From contig JAGAYS010000058.1 in NCBI GenBank assembly GCA_017940385.1, positions 1 through 53,939 of the forward strand: DNA of 53,939 nt, read 5' to 3'. The notes below the pieces were generated by a model. That model saw only the letters and a program-made list of their open reading frames with translations. It was not told where the DNA came from and did not search any database. Both the position numbers and the translations under genes were made by a program. The stretch is from Ruminobacter sp. (GTDB taxonomy: Bacteria > Pseudomonadota > Gammaproteobacteria > Enterobacterales > Succinivibrionaceae). Within the stretch, counting starts at the first letter, position 1, and every line of letters begins with the position of its first letter. This document shows, in pieces, positions 21,182 to 29,564 of this stretch.

Positions 21182-22960
21182 ATGAAAAGTCCAAAGGTCA
21201 TGCCGGCAGCTGCCATGATTGCTGCCCTCTCCGTTCTGACCGCCTGTGGGGAAACAGACATCGAACTGTGCAATACCGCCTATGATGAAGGCGATTACAG
21301 TTCGGCAATGCGCTACTGCCAGAGAAGCAAAGCCATAACAAGTCCTGACGCTCTGTTCATACTGGGGCGCATAAAAAGCGAGGGGCTTGGCGGAATCCAG
21401 ATTGACAGAAACGAAGGCCTGGATTATCTGTACAGATTCCTTATGGTTCCGGGAATGAACATGTCGGAATATCCATATGCGTCAGATGTGCTGAGACAGC
21501 TTACCAATGACGTATCATTCATGCGGAAGTATCCTGACAAGGCCACCAGACTGCTGAAGCTTTTTGAAAATCTCATGAAACGTCCGGAATTTCAGAACAG
21601 TCAGAATTACAGGGCTCTGGCTAATCTTTACATAAACGGTCTGGGGACGGATCCTGATTATGAAAAGGCCTGGGAATATCTGGATGCCGCATCGCAGAAG
21701 AAGGATCTTGACGCCATGTATTATCAGTCCGTGATGTATATTAACGGCATGGTGGAAAAGACTCCGGAGAAAGCTGCAAGATTCAGGGAACTGCTTACCA
21801 AGCGTTCAAGATCCGGGGTGGCCTCAGTGGATGAGCTGCGTGAATATGCACTGTCCGTTCTTAATGACGGCGGTGATGACACGAACATCGAATACGGTCT
21901 TACGGTGCTGAGGGAACTTGCCACCGACAATGACGGTGAATCGGCATTTATTCTCGGAAACCTTGCTCTTGAAAAGAAAGACACGGCAACCGCCAAAAAG
22001 TGGTTCCGCATGGCTGCTGAGCAGGGGATTCCTCAGGCGTCCATAAGACTGTCGGATCTTATGTACAGGGAAAAGCAGTATCTCAATTCCTTTAATCTGC
22101 TTTCTGAGGCCGCGGCTTCCGGCAGTCAGCTGGCAAACTTCAAAACTGCTCTTATATATCTCGGAAAGACCAGTTACGGTTCCGACGTTCCCGTTGACTA
22201 CGGCAAGGGCATAGACATTCTGCAGAAGATGTCTTCCGTAAGTCTTGAGAACAGAAAGAAAGACTGTGAATACTATGCACTTGTTGCCGCAAGAAGGGCT
22301 TTGGCATCGGTTTATACCTATGGAGGATTTAATCAGCCAAAGGATTTGAAGAAGGCCGAAAGTCTGCTTCTCCCTCTCCTGGAAGCCGATGCGGATTCTG
22401 CCGGAGAATTGGGAAACATCTACGCCATGACGGAAGGAGAGCTTTTTGACAGCACCAAGGCTTTGCAGATGTTTGAAAAATCCGTTACTTCAGGCGTTAC
22501 CGAAAACAATCTGATTGTAGGTTCCATGTATCTGCACGGGGTCGGTACAAAGCCTGACTTTGAAAAGGCACATCGTATTTTCACGCGTGTGGCTGATGAC
22601 GGTAACATCGACGCCTATAACGATCTCGGCAATATCTTCATGAACGGACTCGGTGTCGAAAAGGATATCGAAAAGGCCGAGGATTTTTATACCAGGGCCG
22701 CGGCCAACGGCAACCATGTTTCCCTGTACAATATGTCCCTTCTTAAGGCCTCCAAGTCAGACTATGACGGAGCCTATGCCTGGGCGGCGGCATATGCGTC
22801 ATGCGGCTACGGCAACGCCGCTCCAAGGGTAAAGGGATATTTTGCCAAGATTGATAAGGCCGGGCAGAAAAAGGCCGTGGAGAATGCCGTTGAGATTATT
22901 GAAAAATACGGCTGTGAGACACCTAAGAATGTAAAAAAATGGTGGCTGAACCCTAAGTAG
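21182..22960 (+). CDS. Sel1-repeat lipoprotein
   Basis: 592 residues. The signal sequence ends in LTAC, giving lipidated Cys22. Most of the rest is built from Sel1 repeats, for example AYDEGDYSSAMRYCQRSK, ALANLYINGLGTDPDYEKAW, and two clear ones near 440-510 (VGSMYLHGVGTKPDFEKAH and LGNIFMNGLGVEKDIEKAE). These form helical-pair solenoids for protein binding. The protein is probably attached to the outer or inner membrane facing the periplasm. TTGAGG precedes the ATG. It is the second Sel1 protein of the window, lacks the coiled-coil rod of the first, and is a single gene with its own terminator. Confidence 0.88.
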   Translation: MKSPKVMPAAAMIAALSVLTACGETDIELCNTAYDEGDYSSAMRYCQRSKAITSPDALFILGRIKSEGLGGIQIDRNEGLDYLYRFLMVPGMNMSEYPYASDVLRQLTNDVSFMRKYPDKATRLLKLFENLMKRPEFQNSQNYRALANLYINGLGTDPDYEKAWEYLDAASQKKDLDAMYYQSVMYINGMVEKTPEKAARFRELLTKRSRSGVASVDELREYALSVLNDGGDDTNIEYGLTVLRELATDNDGESAFILGNLALEKKDTATAKKWFRMAAEQGIPQASIRLSDLMYREKQYLNSFNLLSEAAASGSQLANFKTALIYLGKTSYGSDVPVDYGKGIDILQKMSSVSLENRKKDCEYYALVAARRALASVYTYGGFNQPKDLKKAESLLLPLLEADADSAGELGNIYAMTEGELFDSTKALQMFEKSVTSGVTENNLIVGSMYLHGVGTKPDFEKAHRIFTRVADDGNIDAYNDLGNIFMNGLGVEKDIEKAEDFYTRAAANGNHVSLYNMSLLKASKSDYDGAYAWAAAYASCGYGNAAPRVKGYFAKIDKAGQKKAVENAVEIIEKYGCETPKNVKKWWLNPK

Positions 22961-22976
22961 CCTGCAGTAATCCTCA

Positions 22977-23007
22977 ATGAGCGGCACTTGTGTGCCGCTC
23001 ATTTTTT
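22977..23007 (+). terminator. Terminator of the Sel1 lipoprotein gene and intron target
   Basis: ATGAGCGGCAC pairs with GTGCCGCTCAT across TTGT, followed by six T. The group II intron begins two bases after the T-run, which is the insertion habit of group IIC introns. Confidence 0.92.
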
Positions 23008-23008
23008 A

Positions 23009-23704
23009 GTGTGCTCGGCATGGGTATAATCTTTAGGGTGAAAGTCCCGAATCTGTCCGCTAGAGGAAAGGATTAGCGACTCGCAAGGTGGTCATGGTGA
23101 CATGGCAGCTGAAAGAAGCGATAGCAAAGTGTTGAACTGACGAACAGAAACCATTTTAGGCCGACGTGGAGGATAAGGGTGCTAAATAACCTGAAGTCCT
23201 ATATCTAGACGGAATTCACGTAGGTAAAGATGGCAGTTTAACATGAAAGAAGATACTCTTACCCGAGGAGGTCTCATCAGCGATCAAGCAGTAACAACGA
23301 ATGGTGAGAAGTCAGCAGAGGTCATAGTAGCGAAGAGCAGGCGTGAAGGACTGAACGATGCAGGTGTTAAATCATGGGAAAGCTTAGTCCCGACTTGGTA
23401 TTAAGCACAGAAATAAGACATAAGACATAAGCGAAGGTCTGACTTCGGTGAGGATAGCACGGAATGTGAAAGTATAGACCGAAGGATGTTGCTAGGGATA
23501 GGGTATATACTATGAAAGTAGCATAAATACGGTTGGAGAAGGGAAACTGCCACCCCGTACACAGGGGATAAATTCTGGGAACGACCGTGTTTCGAAGGAA
23601 TTGCAAATATGGTGTAATTCCGCTGTAGCTGCATTGAACCGCCGTATGCGGATCCGCACGTACGGTGGTGTGGGAGGGGTGAGCATAAACTCCCCCTACC
23701 CGAT
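23009..23704 (+). mobile_element. Group IIC intron lacking its reverse transcriptase ORF
   Basis: The 5' end GTGTGCTCGGCATGGGTAT and the following AGGGTGAAAGTCCCGAA match group IIC introns of the Eubacterium rectale type. Typical motifs follow: TTACCCGAGGAGGTCT, GTCAGCAGAGGTCATAGTA and GAAGGACTGAAC. Domain V reads AACCGCCGTATGCGG then CCGCACGTACGGTGG (23636-23670). The end CTCCCCCTACCCGAT agrees with the usual 3' boundary. After the GGACTGAAC segment, where the reverse transcriptase normally begins, there is only about 300 bases without a long open frame, so domain IV has lost the ORF. The RNA could still splice, with mobility depending on an enzyme made elsewhere. Transcription runs on the plus strand. 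Confidence 0.88.
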
Positions 23705-24039
23705 TCTGCCGGTGAGAGACGTCCCGAACAAATGTTTTGGCTTTCGTTCTCCGCTCCGTGTTTCTTTACTCCGCCATTAACATCTGAACTGCGTTAAGTC
23801 TCTTTAATATTTGAATCTCCTCCTTTTCTTTATTTTAAGGTGTGATTATAATAATAGCGGAAATACGTGGGAGGACGTTTTCAGGAAGATGACGCGGAAA
23901 CCGGCAGAGGATTTATTTCGGCGTGTAGGGCCGTCGGGTTCCGTTTGCAGTGTCCCAAAAGTTGAAGAACGGCATTTTTGTCAGCTGCGCAGTATGCTCC
24001 CGCTTTTGAATTGTAGAATTTCAACGTTTAGTTTTTAAA
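23705..24039. other. Spacer between intron and pgsA
   Basis: No gene is recognised. A TATAAT around 23840-23850 (GATTATAATAATAG) could be the -10 of a pgsA promoter. A 75-codon frame ending at 24038 has no family resemblance or good start. uvrC, the usual upstream neighbour of pgsA in enterics, is absent. Confidence 0.4.
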
Positions 24040-24657
24040 ATGCTTAAAAAAATCCCTAATGTCCTTACTCTTCTGAGAGTTTTTTTAATACCGGTCTACA
24101 TCATCTTCTTTCTTCTCCCTTATGAATGGAGTAATCTTGCAGCAGCCTTTGTGTTCGTTATAGCCTGCTTTACCGATCTGCTGGACGGCTATCTGGCCCG
24201 CAAGTGGAAGGTGTGCTCAAAATTCGGGGCTTTTCTTGATCCCGTTGCCGATAAAATCATGGTATGCGTGGCACTGGTTATGCTGGTCGGCTGGTTCAGT
24301 GCGCATAAGGATGATTATTACCCGGGGTTTTCAATCATTCTGACAATCTGTTCCGTAATCATTATTTCCCGCGAAATCGTAATCAGCGCATTGAGAGAAT
24401 GGATGGCTGAAATCGGTAAGCGCGGTCTGGTTGCCGTAAGCTGGGTAGGAAAGTGGAAAACAGCCATTCAGATGATGGCCATAGCAGGTCTCATCTGGAG
24501 AGATAAGGAACTGATTTTCCGTGATAACTGGATGGCCAATCTGTCCTTACTGCTTATGCTTGTAGCCACAAGTCTTACAATCTGGTCAATGGTAAGTTAC
24601 CTTGTCGTCGGCATAAAGTACATGGATGATGACGGCAGTCAGGCTTCAAAAGACTGA
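24040..24657 (+). CDS. pgsA: PgsA, phosphatidylglycerophosphate synthase
   Basis: 205 residues, an integral membrane enzyme that transfers phosphatidyl from CDP-diacylglycerol to glycerol 3-phosphate, the committed step to phosphatidylglycerol and cardiolipin. The CDP-alcohol phosphotransferase motif DX2DGX2ARX8GX3DX3D is complete: DLLDGYLAR, then GAFLDPVADK. The start MLKKIPNVLTLLRVFLIPV is typical. In enterics pgsA precedes tRNA genes glyW-cysT-leuZ; here the Gly and Cys tRNAs lie about 29 kb away instead. A terminator follows directly. Confidence 0.95.
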   Translation: MLKKIPNVLTLLRVFLIPVYIIFFLLPYEWSNLAAAFVFVIACFTDLLDGYLARKWKVCSKFGAFLDPVADKIMVCVALVMLVGWFSAHKDDYYPGFSIILTICSVIIISREIVISALREWMAEIGKRGLVAVSWVGKWKTAIQMMAIAGLIWRDKELIFRDNWMANLSLLLMLVATSLTIWSMVSYLVVGIKYMDDDGSQASKD

Positions 24658-24679
24658 TAATGCCGTTACGTGTCAGGTG

Positions 24680-24720
24680 ACGCCGTTATGTGAACCGCAT
24701 AACGGCGTTTTTGTTTTTTT
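24680..24720 (+). terminator. Terminator of pgsA
   Basis: ACGCCGTTATG pairs with CATAACGGCGT around a seven-base loop, followed by TTTTTGTTTTTTT. Confidence 0.92.
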
Positions 24721-24807
24721 AAGGAATCCTTAAACGGAAGTCCCCGTCTCAGATGTGTGACAGGGCTATCTGCGGTGGGTTGACGTTACAAAGTATATGA
24801 TGTCGTA

Positions 24808-24816
24808 TGCTATAAT
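24808..24816 (+). promoter_or_regulatory. Extended -10 promoter before the unknown 375-residue protein
   Basis: TGCTATAAT is a perfect extended -10 element 125 bases before the next gene. The leader in between has no recognised structure. Confidence 0.55.
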
Positions 24817-24940
24817 CACGTCAGTGTTTTAAATACAGCGGAAAGAGAACTGAAAGCATGCATGCCGCCGGAAACATGAGGTTCCGTTAAGGGGTGGCAG
24901 TCTGTTTTTTCAGATGAGAATTGCTGGGGGATAATAGCAA

Positions 24941-26068
24941 ATGTTTTATTACGACACGCAGCTGAAATCTTTATGTTCTTATGCCATTCCCGGCATAAAT
25001 TACGGTATATGCCATTTCAGTGAAGACGGAAACCGTCCTGCGGAAGGCATGAATATATACAATCATGACAAGATGACAGGCAGCTTTTTTTCCGCGGAGA
25101 AAAGATTCATAGAAGCAGGAGATAACGGGAATATTCACGGCAGTCTGAAGGTTTTCCGTGAGGAGCCGACAGAGGATCTTCTTAATGATTTCCGCTGTAT
25201 TTTCAGTGAACTTAAGAATGGCGGTTTTGAAAGCAGAACCCGAATTCTTCTGGATTTTCTGGGGTTTAGGGACAGCGGCATACACATAAATGGTGATTAT
25301 CTGTTTATCTATGATTTTTTCAGTTCCTTCAGAAAGTTTGAAATATATCTGGACGGAGAAACGGGCAAGGTTACGGAAATAAATACCTTTGATTATGACA
25401 ATTCCAAAGAAGTAAAGTATCCCGTTAACGCGGACGGCTTCATTTCCATGTTTACTGAGATTCTTGAGGATCTTTTCCGCATGGATCTGTCTCACGATAC
25501 GGTATCGTCCGATGCGTTAAACATCTCCATTGCGGAGGTGTCCGCGGCGTGGCCTTTTAAGGTGCGAGACACCTCCGTTTCAGTCCCGTTACCGGAAGAT
25601 GAAAGCGGTGACGTACCTGCACGGAATGATGTTTCCGATAACATCACTGACGATCAGGTACCGAAGCAGGACTCTGACGAGCCCGTTTCTGCAGTTCAGC
25701 CCGACGGGAAAACAGCCGGAGACGGCAGCGGTGTGTCTCACGGAGATGCGGATTTTTCGGATTCGGAAATGTCTGAAAATCAGGTTGGGGAGGGTACGTC
25801 CGGCAGTCAGTCGGATATTCCGCAGAATACCGAACCGACAGGTTCTTATGAATACCGGCACGATGCTTCTGCAGGAGGAATGAGGACAAGACAAACAGCG
25901 AATGATGTACGGAAAGATCTGAATGAACAGACAGAGATCCTCAACTGGTTCATAAAAGTCAGCATGTTCATGTGCATCGGTGTGCTGGTGCTGTCCATTA
26001 TGTTTGGACACTGGCTTATTGCCGGTTTTTCCCTGCTTTTTATTTTTTTTCTGTTCAGAAAGGAATGA
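24941..26068 (+). CDS. Unknown protein with acidic linker and C-terminal membrane segments
   Basis: 375 residues. Residues 1-205 look like a folded domain with many aromatics and no recognised motif. Residues 210-310 are a low-complexity stretch rich in Asp, Ser, Glu and Gly, likely disordered. Two hydrophobic segments close to each other end the protein (about 337-372), with a terminal RKE. This suggests a tail-anchored membrane protein with a cytoplasmic N-terminal domain on a flexible tether. It precedes clcA by 72 bases in the same direction and may share its transcript. Confidence 0.75.
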   Translation: MFYYDTQLKSLCSYAIPGINYGICHFSEDGNRPAEGMNIYNHDKMTGSFFSAEKRFIEAGDNGNIHGSLKVFREEPTEDLLNDFRCIFSELKNGGFESRTRILLDFLGFRDSGIHINGDYLFIYDFFSSFRKFEIYLDGETGKVTEINTFDYDNSKEVKYPVNADGFISMFTEILEDLFRMDLSHDTVSSDALNISIAEVSAAWPFKVRDTSVSVPLPEDESGDVPARNDVSDNITDDQVPKQDSDEPVSAVQPDGKTAGDGSGVSHGDADFSDSEMSENQVGEGTSGSQSDIPQNTEPTGSYEYRHDASAGGMRTRQTANDVRKDLNEQTEILNWFIKVSMFMCIGVLVLSIMFGHWLIAGFSLLFIFFLFRKE

Positions 26069-26140
26069 CAGGTGAATACGGCTGTTTTGCGGCACGGACA
26101 TCACGCTTGCAGAATTTGACGGAATATTAGCGGAGTTTAT

Positions 26141-27550
26141 ATGAAAAGACAGGTGGTAAATTTAAGAACGGCCGATTTCTTCAAAAGACACGGTCAGAGA
26201 CTGCACGTGCCGCTTATGCTTACCGTGGCATCTCTTATCATAGGTTCCGTTACCGGAGCCGTCTGTGCCTTCTTTGAGCTTCTGCCTAATCTTCTGAACG
26301 GAGTCAGAACAGAATGGCTTCAGTCTCTTCTTAATGGCGAGACCGACAGTGTGACGGTTGCCGTTATTGCCTTCATCATAAGCTTTGTGATGATCGTGCC
26401 AGCAATATATCTAACAAAAAAATATGCTCCTGAGGCCGGCGGTTCCGGTATCCCTGAAATTGAAGGAGCCATGGTTGACTTAAGACCGGTAAGATATAAA
26501 AGGGTTCTTCCCATTAAATTCTTCGGCGGTATTCTTTCCCTGAGTTCGGGCATGGTTCTGGGACGTGAGGGCCCGTCCATTCAGATTGGCGGTAACCTTG
26601 GTGCGGCTGTGTGTGATTTCCTAAGAATCAGAAAGGAGGATTTCTATGTTCTTCTTGCCGCAGGTGCCGCATCAGGACTTGCCAGCGCCTTCAATGCTCC
26701 AATTGCGGGAATGCTGTTTGTTCTTGAAGAAATGCGACCTCAGTTCAAATACAAATTTTCAGCAGTGCAGGCCGTGGCAATGGCCGTTGTTCTATCCACG
26801 ACGGTCAGGGCTCTTATTGTAGGCAACGGGGATCCGGTTTTTGATCTGCCGGTATTTGCCAGGGTTGACGCAAAGGATTTTATTGATTTTCTGATATTCG
26901 GCTGCATTGTGGGAGTGGTCGGAGTGCTGTTCAACCGGGCTGTGGGCAGAATGCAGGATGCCTATGCGGCGTTCTTCAGGGGCAGACTTCTCCGTACCGT
27001 TCTTTCCGTTTCCGTAATCGGCGGAATATTCGGTGCCGTTTCCGTTTTTGTCCCGGAGGTTACCGGTTCCGGCATGTATTTCATAAGCGGCTGGATAATG
27101 ACCTCATCGTCCCTGGGGTTACTGGCGGCAGTGCTGCTTGCACGATTTGTCGGTATACTGCTGTGCTTCTGTTCCGGAATTCCCGGAGGCATATTTGCGC
27201 CGTCTCTTTCAGTGGGGGCACTGATAGGGGCCGTTATGGGAATGGGCATGCTGCATCTGGGAATCCTTAATTACGATCCCGGTATCCTTGCCATTGTGGG
27301 GATGAGTGCCTTTTTTGCGGCTTCCGTAAGAGCGCCGATAACCGGTATCATTCTTATCTGCGAAATGACCAATAATTTCCAGTTCCTGCTGCCGATGATG
27401 ATTGCGGTGGTGGCGGCCACGCAGACGGCGTCACTTCTTAAGGGCAGACCTCTTTATACTCAAATACTTGAGAGAACACTGCGTCTTTCGGGGAATGAGG
27501 AAAAGATAGAGGAATATAGGGTGTTTAAGAAAGAGCATAATGTGGATTAG
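26141..27550 (+). CDS. clcA: ClcA-type H+/Cl- exchange transporter
   Basis: 469 residues, close to E. coli ClcA (473). The selectivity-filter motifs are all present: GSGIPEIEGA (101-110), GREGP with gating glutamate E143, and GIPGGIFAPSLSVGA. The internal proton glutamate is conserved in VLEEMRPQF (E197). These mark a two-chloride/one-proton antiporter of the inner membrane, which in enterics supports survival in strong acid. GCGGAG precedes the ATG. An imperfect terminator follows. Confidence 0.95.
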   Translation: MKRQVVNLRTADFFKRHGQRLHVPLMLTVASLIIGSVTGAVCAFFELLPNLLNGVRTEWLQSLLNGETDSVTVAVIAFIISFVMIVPAIYLTKKYAPEAGGSGIPEIEGAMVDLRPVRYKRVLPIKFFGGILSLSSGMVLGREGPSIQIGGNLGAAVCDFLRIRKEDFYVLLAAGAASGLASAFNAPIAGMLFVLEEMRPQFKYKFSAVQAVAMAVVLSTTVRALIVGNGDPVFDLPVFARVDAKDFIDFLIFGCIVGVVGVLFNRAVGRMQDAYAAFFRGRLLRTVLSVSVIGGIFGAVSVFVPEVTGSGMYFISGWIMTSSSLGLLAAVLLARFVGILLCFCSGIPGGIFAPSLSVGALIGAVMGMGMLHLGILNYDPGILAIVGMSAFFAASVRAPITGIILICEMTNNFQFLLPMMIAVVAATQTASLLKGRPLYTQILERTLRLSGNEEKIEEYRVFKKEHNVD

Positions 27551-27611
27551 GAGCGTCTCTTACGTTTCTGAAAAACATTAATCAGCTGTTTTCCTGCTGT
27601 TAGTAAGGAGA

Positions 27612-27646
27612 AATACACATCAATTTTACGATTATTGATGTGTATT
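27612..27646. terminator. Hairpin between converging clcA and zinc-ribbon genes
   Basis: AATACACATCAAT and its complement form a 13-bp stem around a nine-base loop. The following bases (CTGATTTGAT on the plus strand) are only moderately T-rich, so it may be a modest terminator. Confidence 0.6.
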
Positions 27647-27705
27647 CTGATTTGATAAATTCCTAAGACAACATACATTACTGTCTGAAGACGGAAGTAT
27701 GAATG

Positions 27706-28827
27706 CTATAACTTGTTTAGGATTTCCTGGTCTCCAAACACAGCTCTTGCTGCGATTTTTCTCTGTTCCTTGTTTTTATTATTGATGTTTAGGTTAATAA
27801 TAAAAAGTGTGAGGGCTAAACCTAACGGGATTGTTGCCCAAGCCCAGCTTGAGGCAAAAAAGACAATGACGGCCAGTATTAATGAGGCACCAATGCCTAA
27901 GCCGAAGCGTTCCTCCATTGTTTTAAGAGCCGGATCAACCGGATGAGTCCAGTCATTTGTATTCTTATTTACTCCGGAAGAAACGAAGTAGAACTGCTGG
28001 TTACAGTATGAATACTGGGTAAACCAGAATGGAACCAAAACTGTTTCGCTTTTATCCAAAAATCGTGGATCAAGTTCGACGCTCGTGGAACACTTTAACT
28101 TGCGGAATCCTTCGGGAGCTATTTCTCTTGCTCTGTTTTCCGCAATGCGTCCGGCTATGGTTTGACCATAGCTGTTCCAAAGGGAACGGGAATCCTGATT
28201 TGCATTTAATACTTTAAATTTGGGTTCATTTTGATCATCTGAATTCTGAACCATTGATGGTTCAAAAACAGCACCGTTTTGATTTCCAATTTCATTGTTA
28301 ACTGAGAAATTATCAATGAATTGTGCAATCCCTGATGGGAGTCTGTTTTCTTCTGAATCTGAAGCATTGCCCCATGCTGAGATCAGAATTTTAAAATTAC
28401 CGTTTGTGTTGCCACTGTGAGGGCGGTATTCGGTGTTTGAACCTGATTTAATCGGTACTTCGCAGTTCCATGAGCAGTAAAAGTTTCCTTGATAGGTGAA
28501 ATATGGAACATAGAGCTTTTCAATTCTGTCAAAGGATAACTGGTTGAATATATCCAGAGGAACATCATTGGTGGTTGTAAGATGTGAAATGATCTGATCA
28601 CTGAAACTTTCAACATCTTCTTTAAACGGGATAATAAAAGTCGAATTTCCGGACTTTCTTTCATAAAATTCCTTCTCGCTTGACGATTCTGAATTTTTGA
28701 ACGGATTCAGAAATTTCTTTTTACAAAAAGGGCATGTAACAGTATCTGCGTTCCTGTCGAAATCAGTGATGCTCTGCCCGCATCCCGAGCACTTTAATTC
28801 TTTGAGAAATTCTTCGTTACGACTCAT
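27706..28827 (-). CDS. Zinc-ribbon membrane protein, YdjG-like module member
   Basis: 373 residues. The N-terminus holds one zinc ribbon: C13-X2-C16 and C32-X2-C35 (KCSGCG, TCPFCKKKF). The middle carries many aromatics and Trp-containing strands (YQGNFYCSWNCEVP, FWFTQYSYCNQQFYFV). Two hydrophobic segments lie near residues 313-350. Such zinc-ribbon plus membrane proteins accompany SPFH proteins in modules such as Bacillus ydjGHI, where they help tether stress proteins to the membrane. That link rests on gene arrangement and domain type. Ten bases separate it from the upstream gene, so it is the last gene of a three-gene operon. Confidence 0.8.
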   Translation of the reverse strand: MSRNEEFLKELKCSGCGQSITDFDRNADTVTCPFCKKKFLNPFKNSESSSEKEFYERKSGNSTFIIPFKEDVESFSDQIISHLTTTNDVPLDIFNQLSFDRIEKLYVPYFTYQGNFYCSWNCEVPIKSGSNTEYRPHSGNTNGNFKILISAWGNASDSEENRLPSGIAQFIDNFSVNNEIGNQNGAVFEPSMVQNSDDQNEPKFKVLNANQDSRSLWNSYGQTIAGRIAENRAREIAPEGFRKLKCSTSVELDPRFLDKSETVLVPFWFTQYSYCNQQFYFVSSGVNKNTNDWTHPVDPALKTMEERFGLGIGASLILAVIVFFASSWAWATIPLGLALTLFIINLNINNKNKEQRKIAARAVFGDQEILNKL

Positions 28828-28837
28828 TTTATTTCCA

Positions 28838-29518
28838 TTACAATAATTTTAATTTGTTATTTCTGTTTGTTAATGCTGTTCTAATAGATTCAAACATTGA
28901 ATTATAATCAGCCTGTTTACCTGCTTTAATCTGATTTACTATATCGGCAACGGTGTTGCGGATCTCCTGTTCATACTCATATACTTCCGGTCTGGAGGCT
29001 GTCGGGCTGGTTCTGATGATGTCCGCCAGCTGATTCAGCTTTTTTTTCTGTTCCGGATCAGTAAACAGGGTGGATACGCTTTGGAGATCAAAAGCAATGG
29101 TTCTCATGTTGCAACTGTCGTGAGACTGTTGAGCAATCATGTCTGCTGCGTTTTTATTTGCGAGCATGTATGTGAGTGTGGCTGCTGCTTCAATCATAAG
29201 AAGCACCAGCATTATAAGGAATGTCTGAACCCCGAAAGACTCCGGATTAATAAACATAATCAAGAACCCGACAATGAATATTACGACAAATCCCAATGAG
29301 GTCGTCAGGTAGACCACATAGTTCGCCGCCTCCGTATTTTTCTCCTTTGGTTTAAAATAAGGAAGCATTATCATCACGATGTAGGACAGGTTAACAAAAA
29401 AGCACGATATCCAGGCTGCTGCATGCATATCGGCAGAAAGTACGGTTACCAAAAATACAACGTTGAACGTTATGGGAAACACCATTTTTAATAGTGTTGA
29501 AATAATTTTAGAATTCAT
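28838..29518 (-). CDS. Four-segment membrane protein, YdjH-like module member
   Basis: 226 residues. Four hydrophobic segments occupy about 10-28, 34-53, 70-90 and 97-117; the remaining 110 residues are a soluble helical domain facing one side. It contains a paired Asp/Glu-rich region (DPEQKKKLNQLADIIRTSP). No enzymatic motif is visible. It lies between the SPFH gene (46 bases upstream) and the zinc-ribbon gene (10 bases downstream), the same trio of types as Bacillus ydjI, ydjH and ydjG. Function is inferred only from this context. Confidence 0.78.
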   Translation of the reverse strand: MNSKIISTLLKMVFPITFNVVFLVTVLSADMHAAAWISCFFVNLSYIVMIMLPYFKPKEKNTEAANYVVYLTTSLGFVVIFIVGFLIMFINPESFGVQTFLIMLVLLMIEAAATLTYMLANKNAADMIAQQSHDSCNMRTIAFDLQSVSTLFTDPEQKKKLNQLADIIRTSPTASRPEVYEYEQEIRNTVADIVNQIKAGKQADYNSMFESIRTALTNRNNKLKLL

Positions 29519-29564
29519 ATTTTGTGCTTATATTTAAATTACCAAAACAGTAACGCCTAAATAA

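Noticed and set aside
23367-23634. Minus-strand frames of 77-79 codons inside the intron
   Set aside because: They are antisense to the group II intron RNA and have no protein similarity that I recognise.
24971-25495. 174-residue minus-strand frame
   Set aside because: Antisense to the 375-residue gene, which has the better start, composition and neighbour arrangement.
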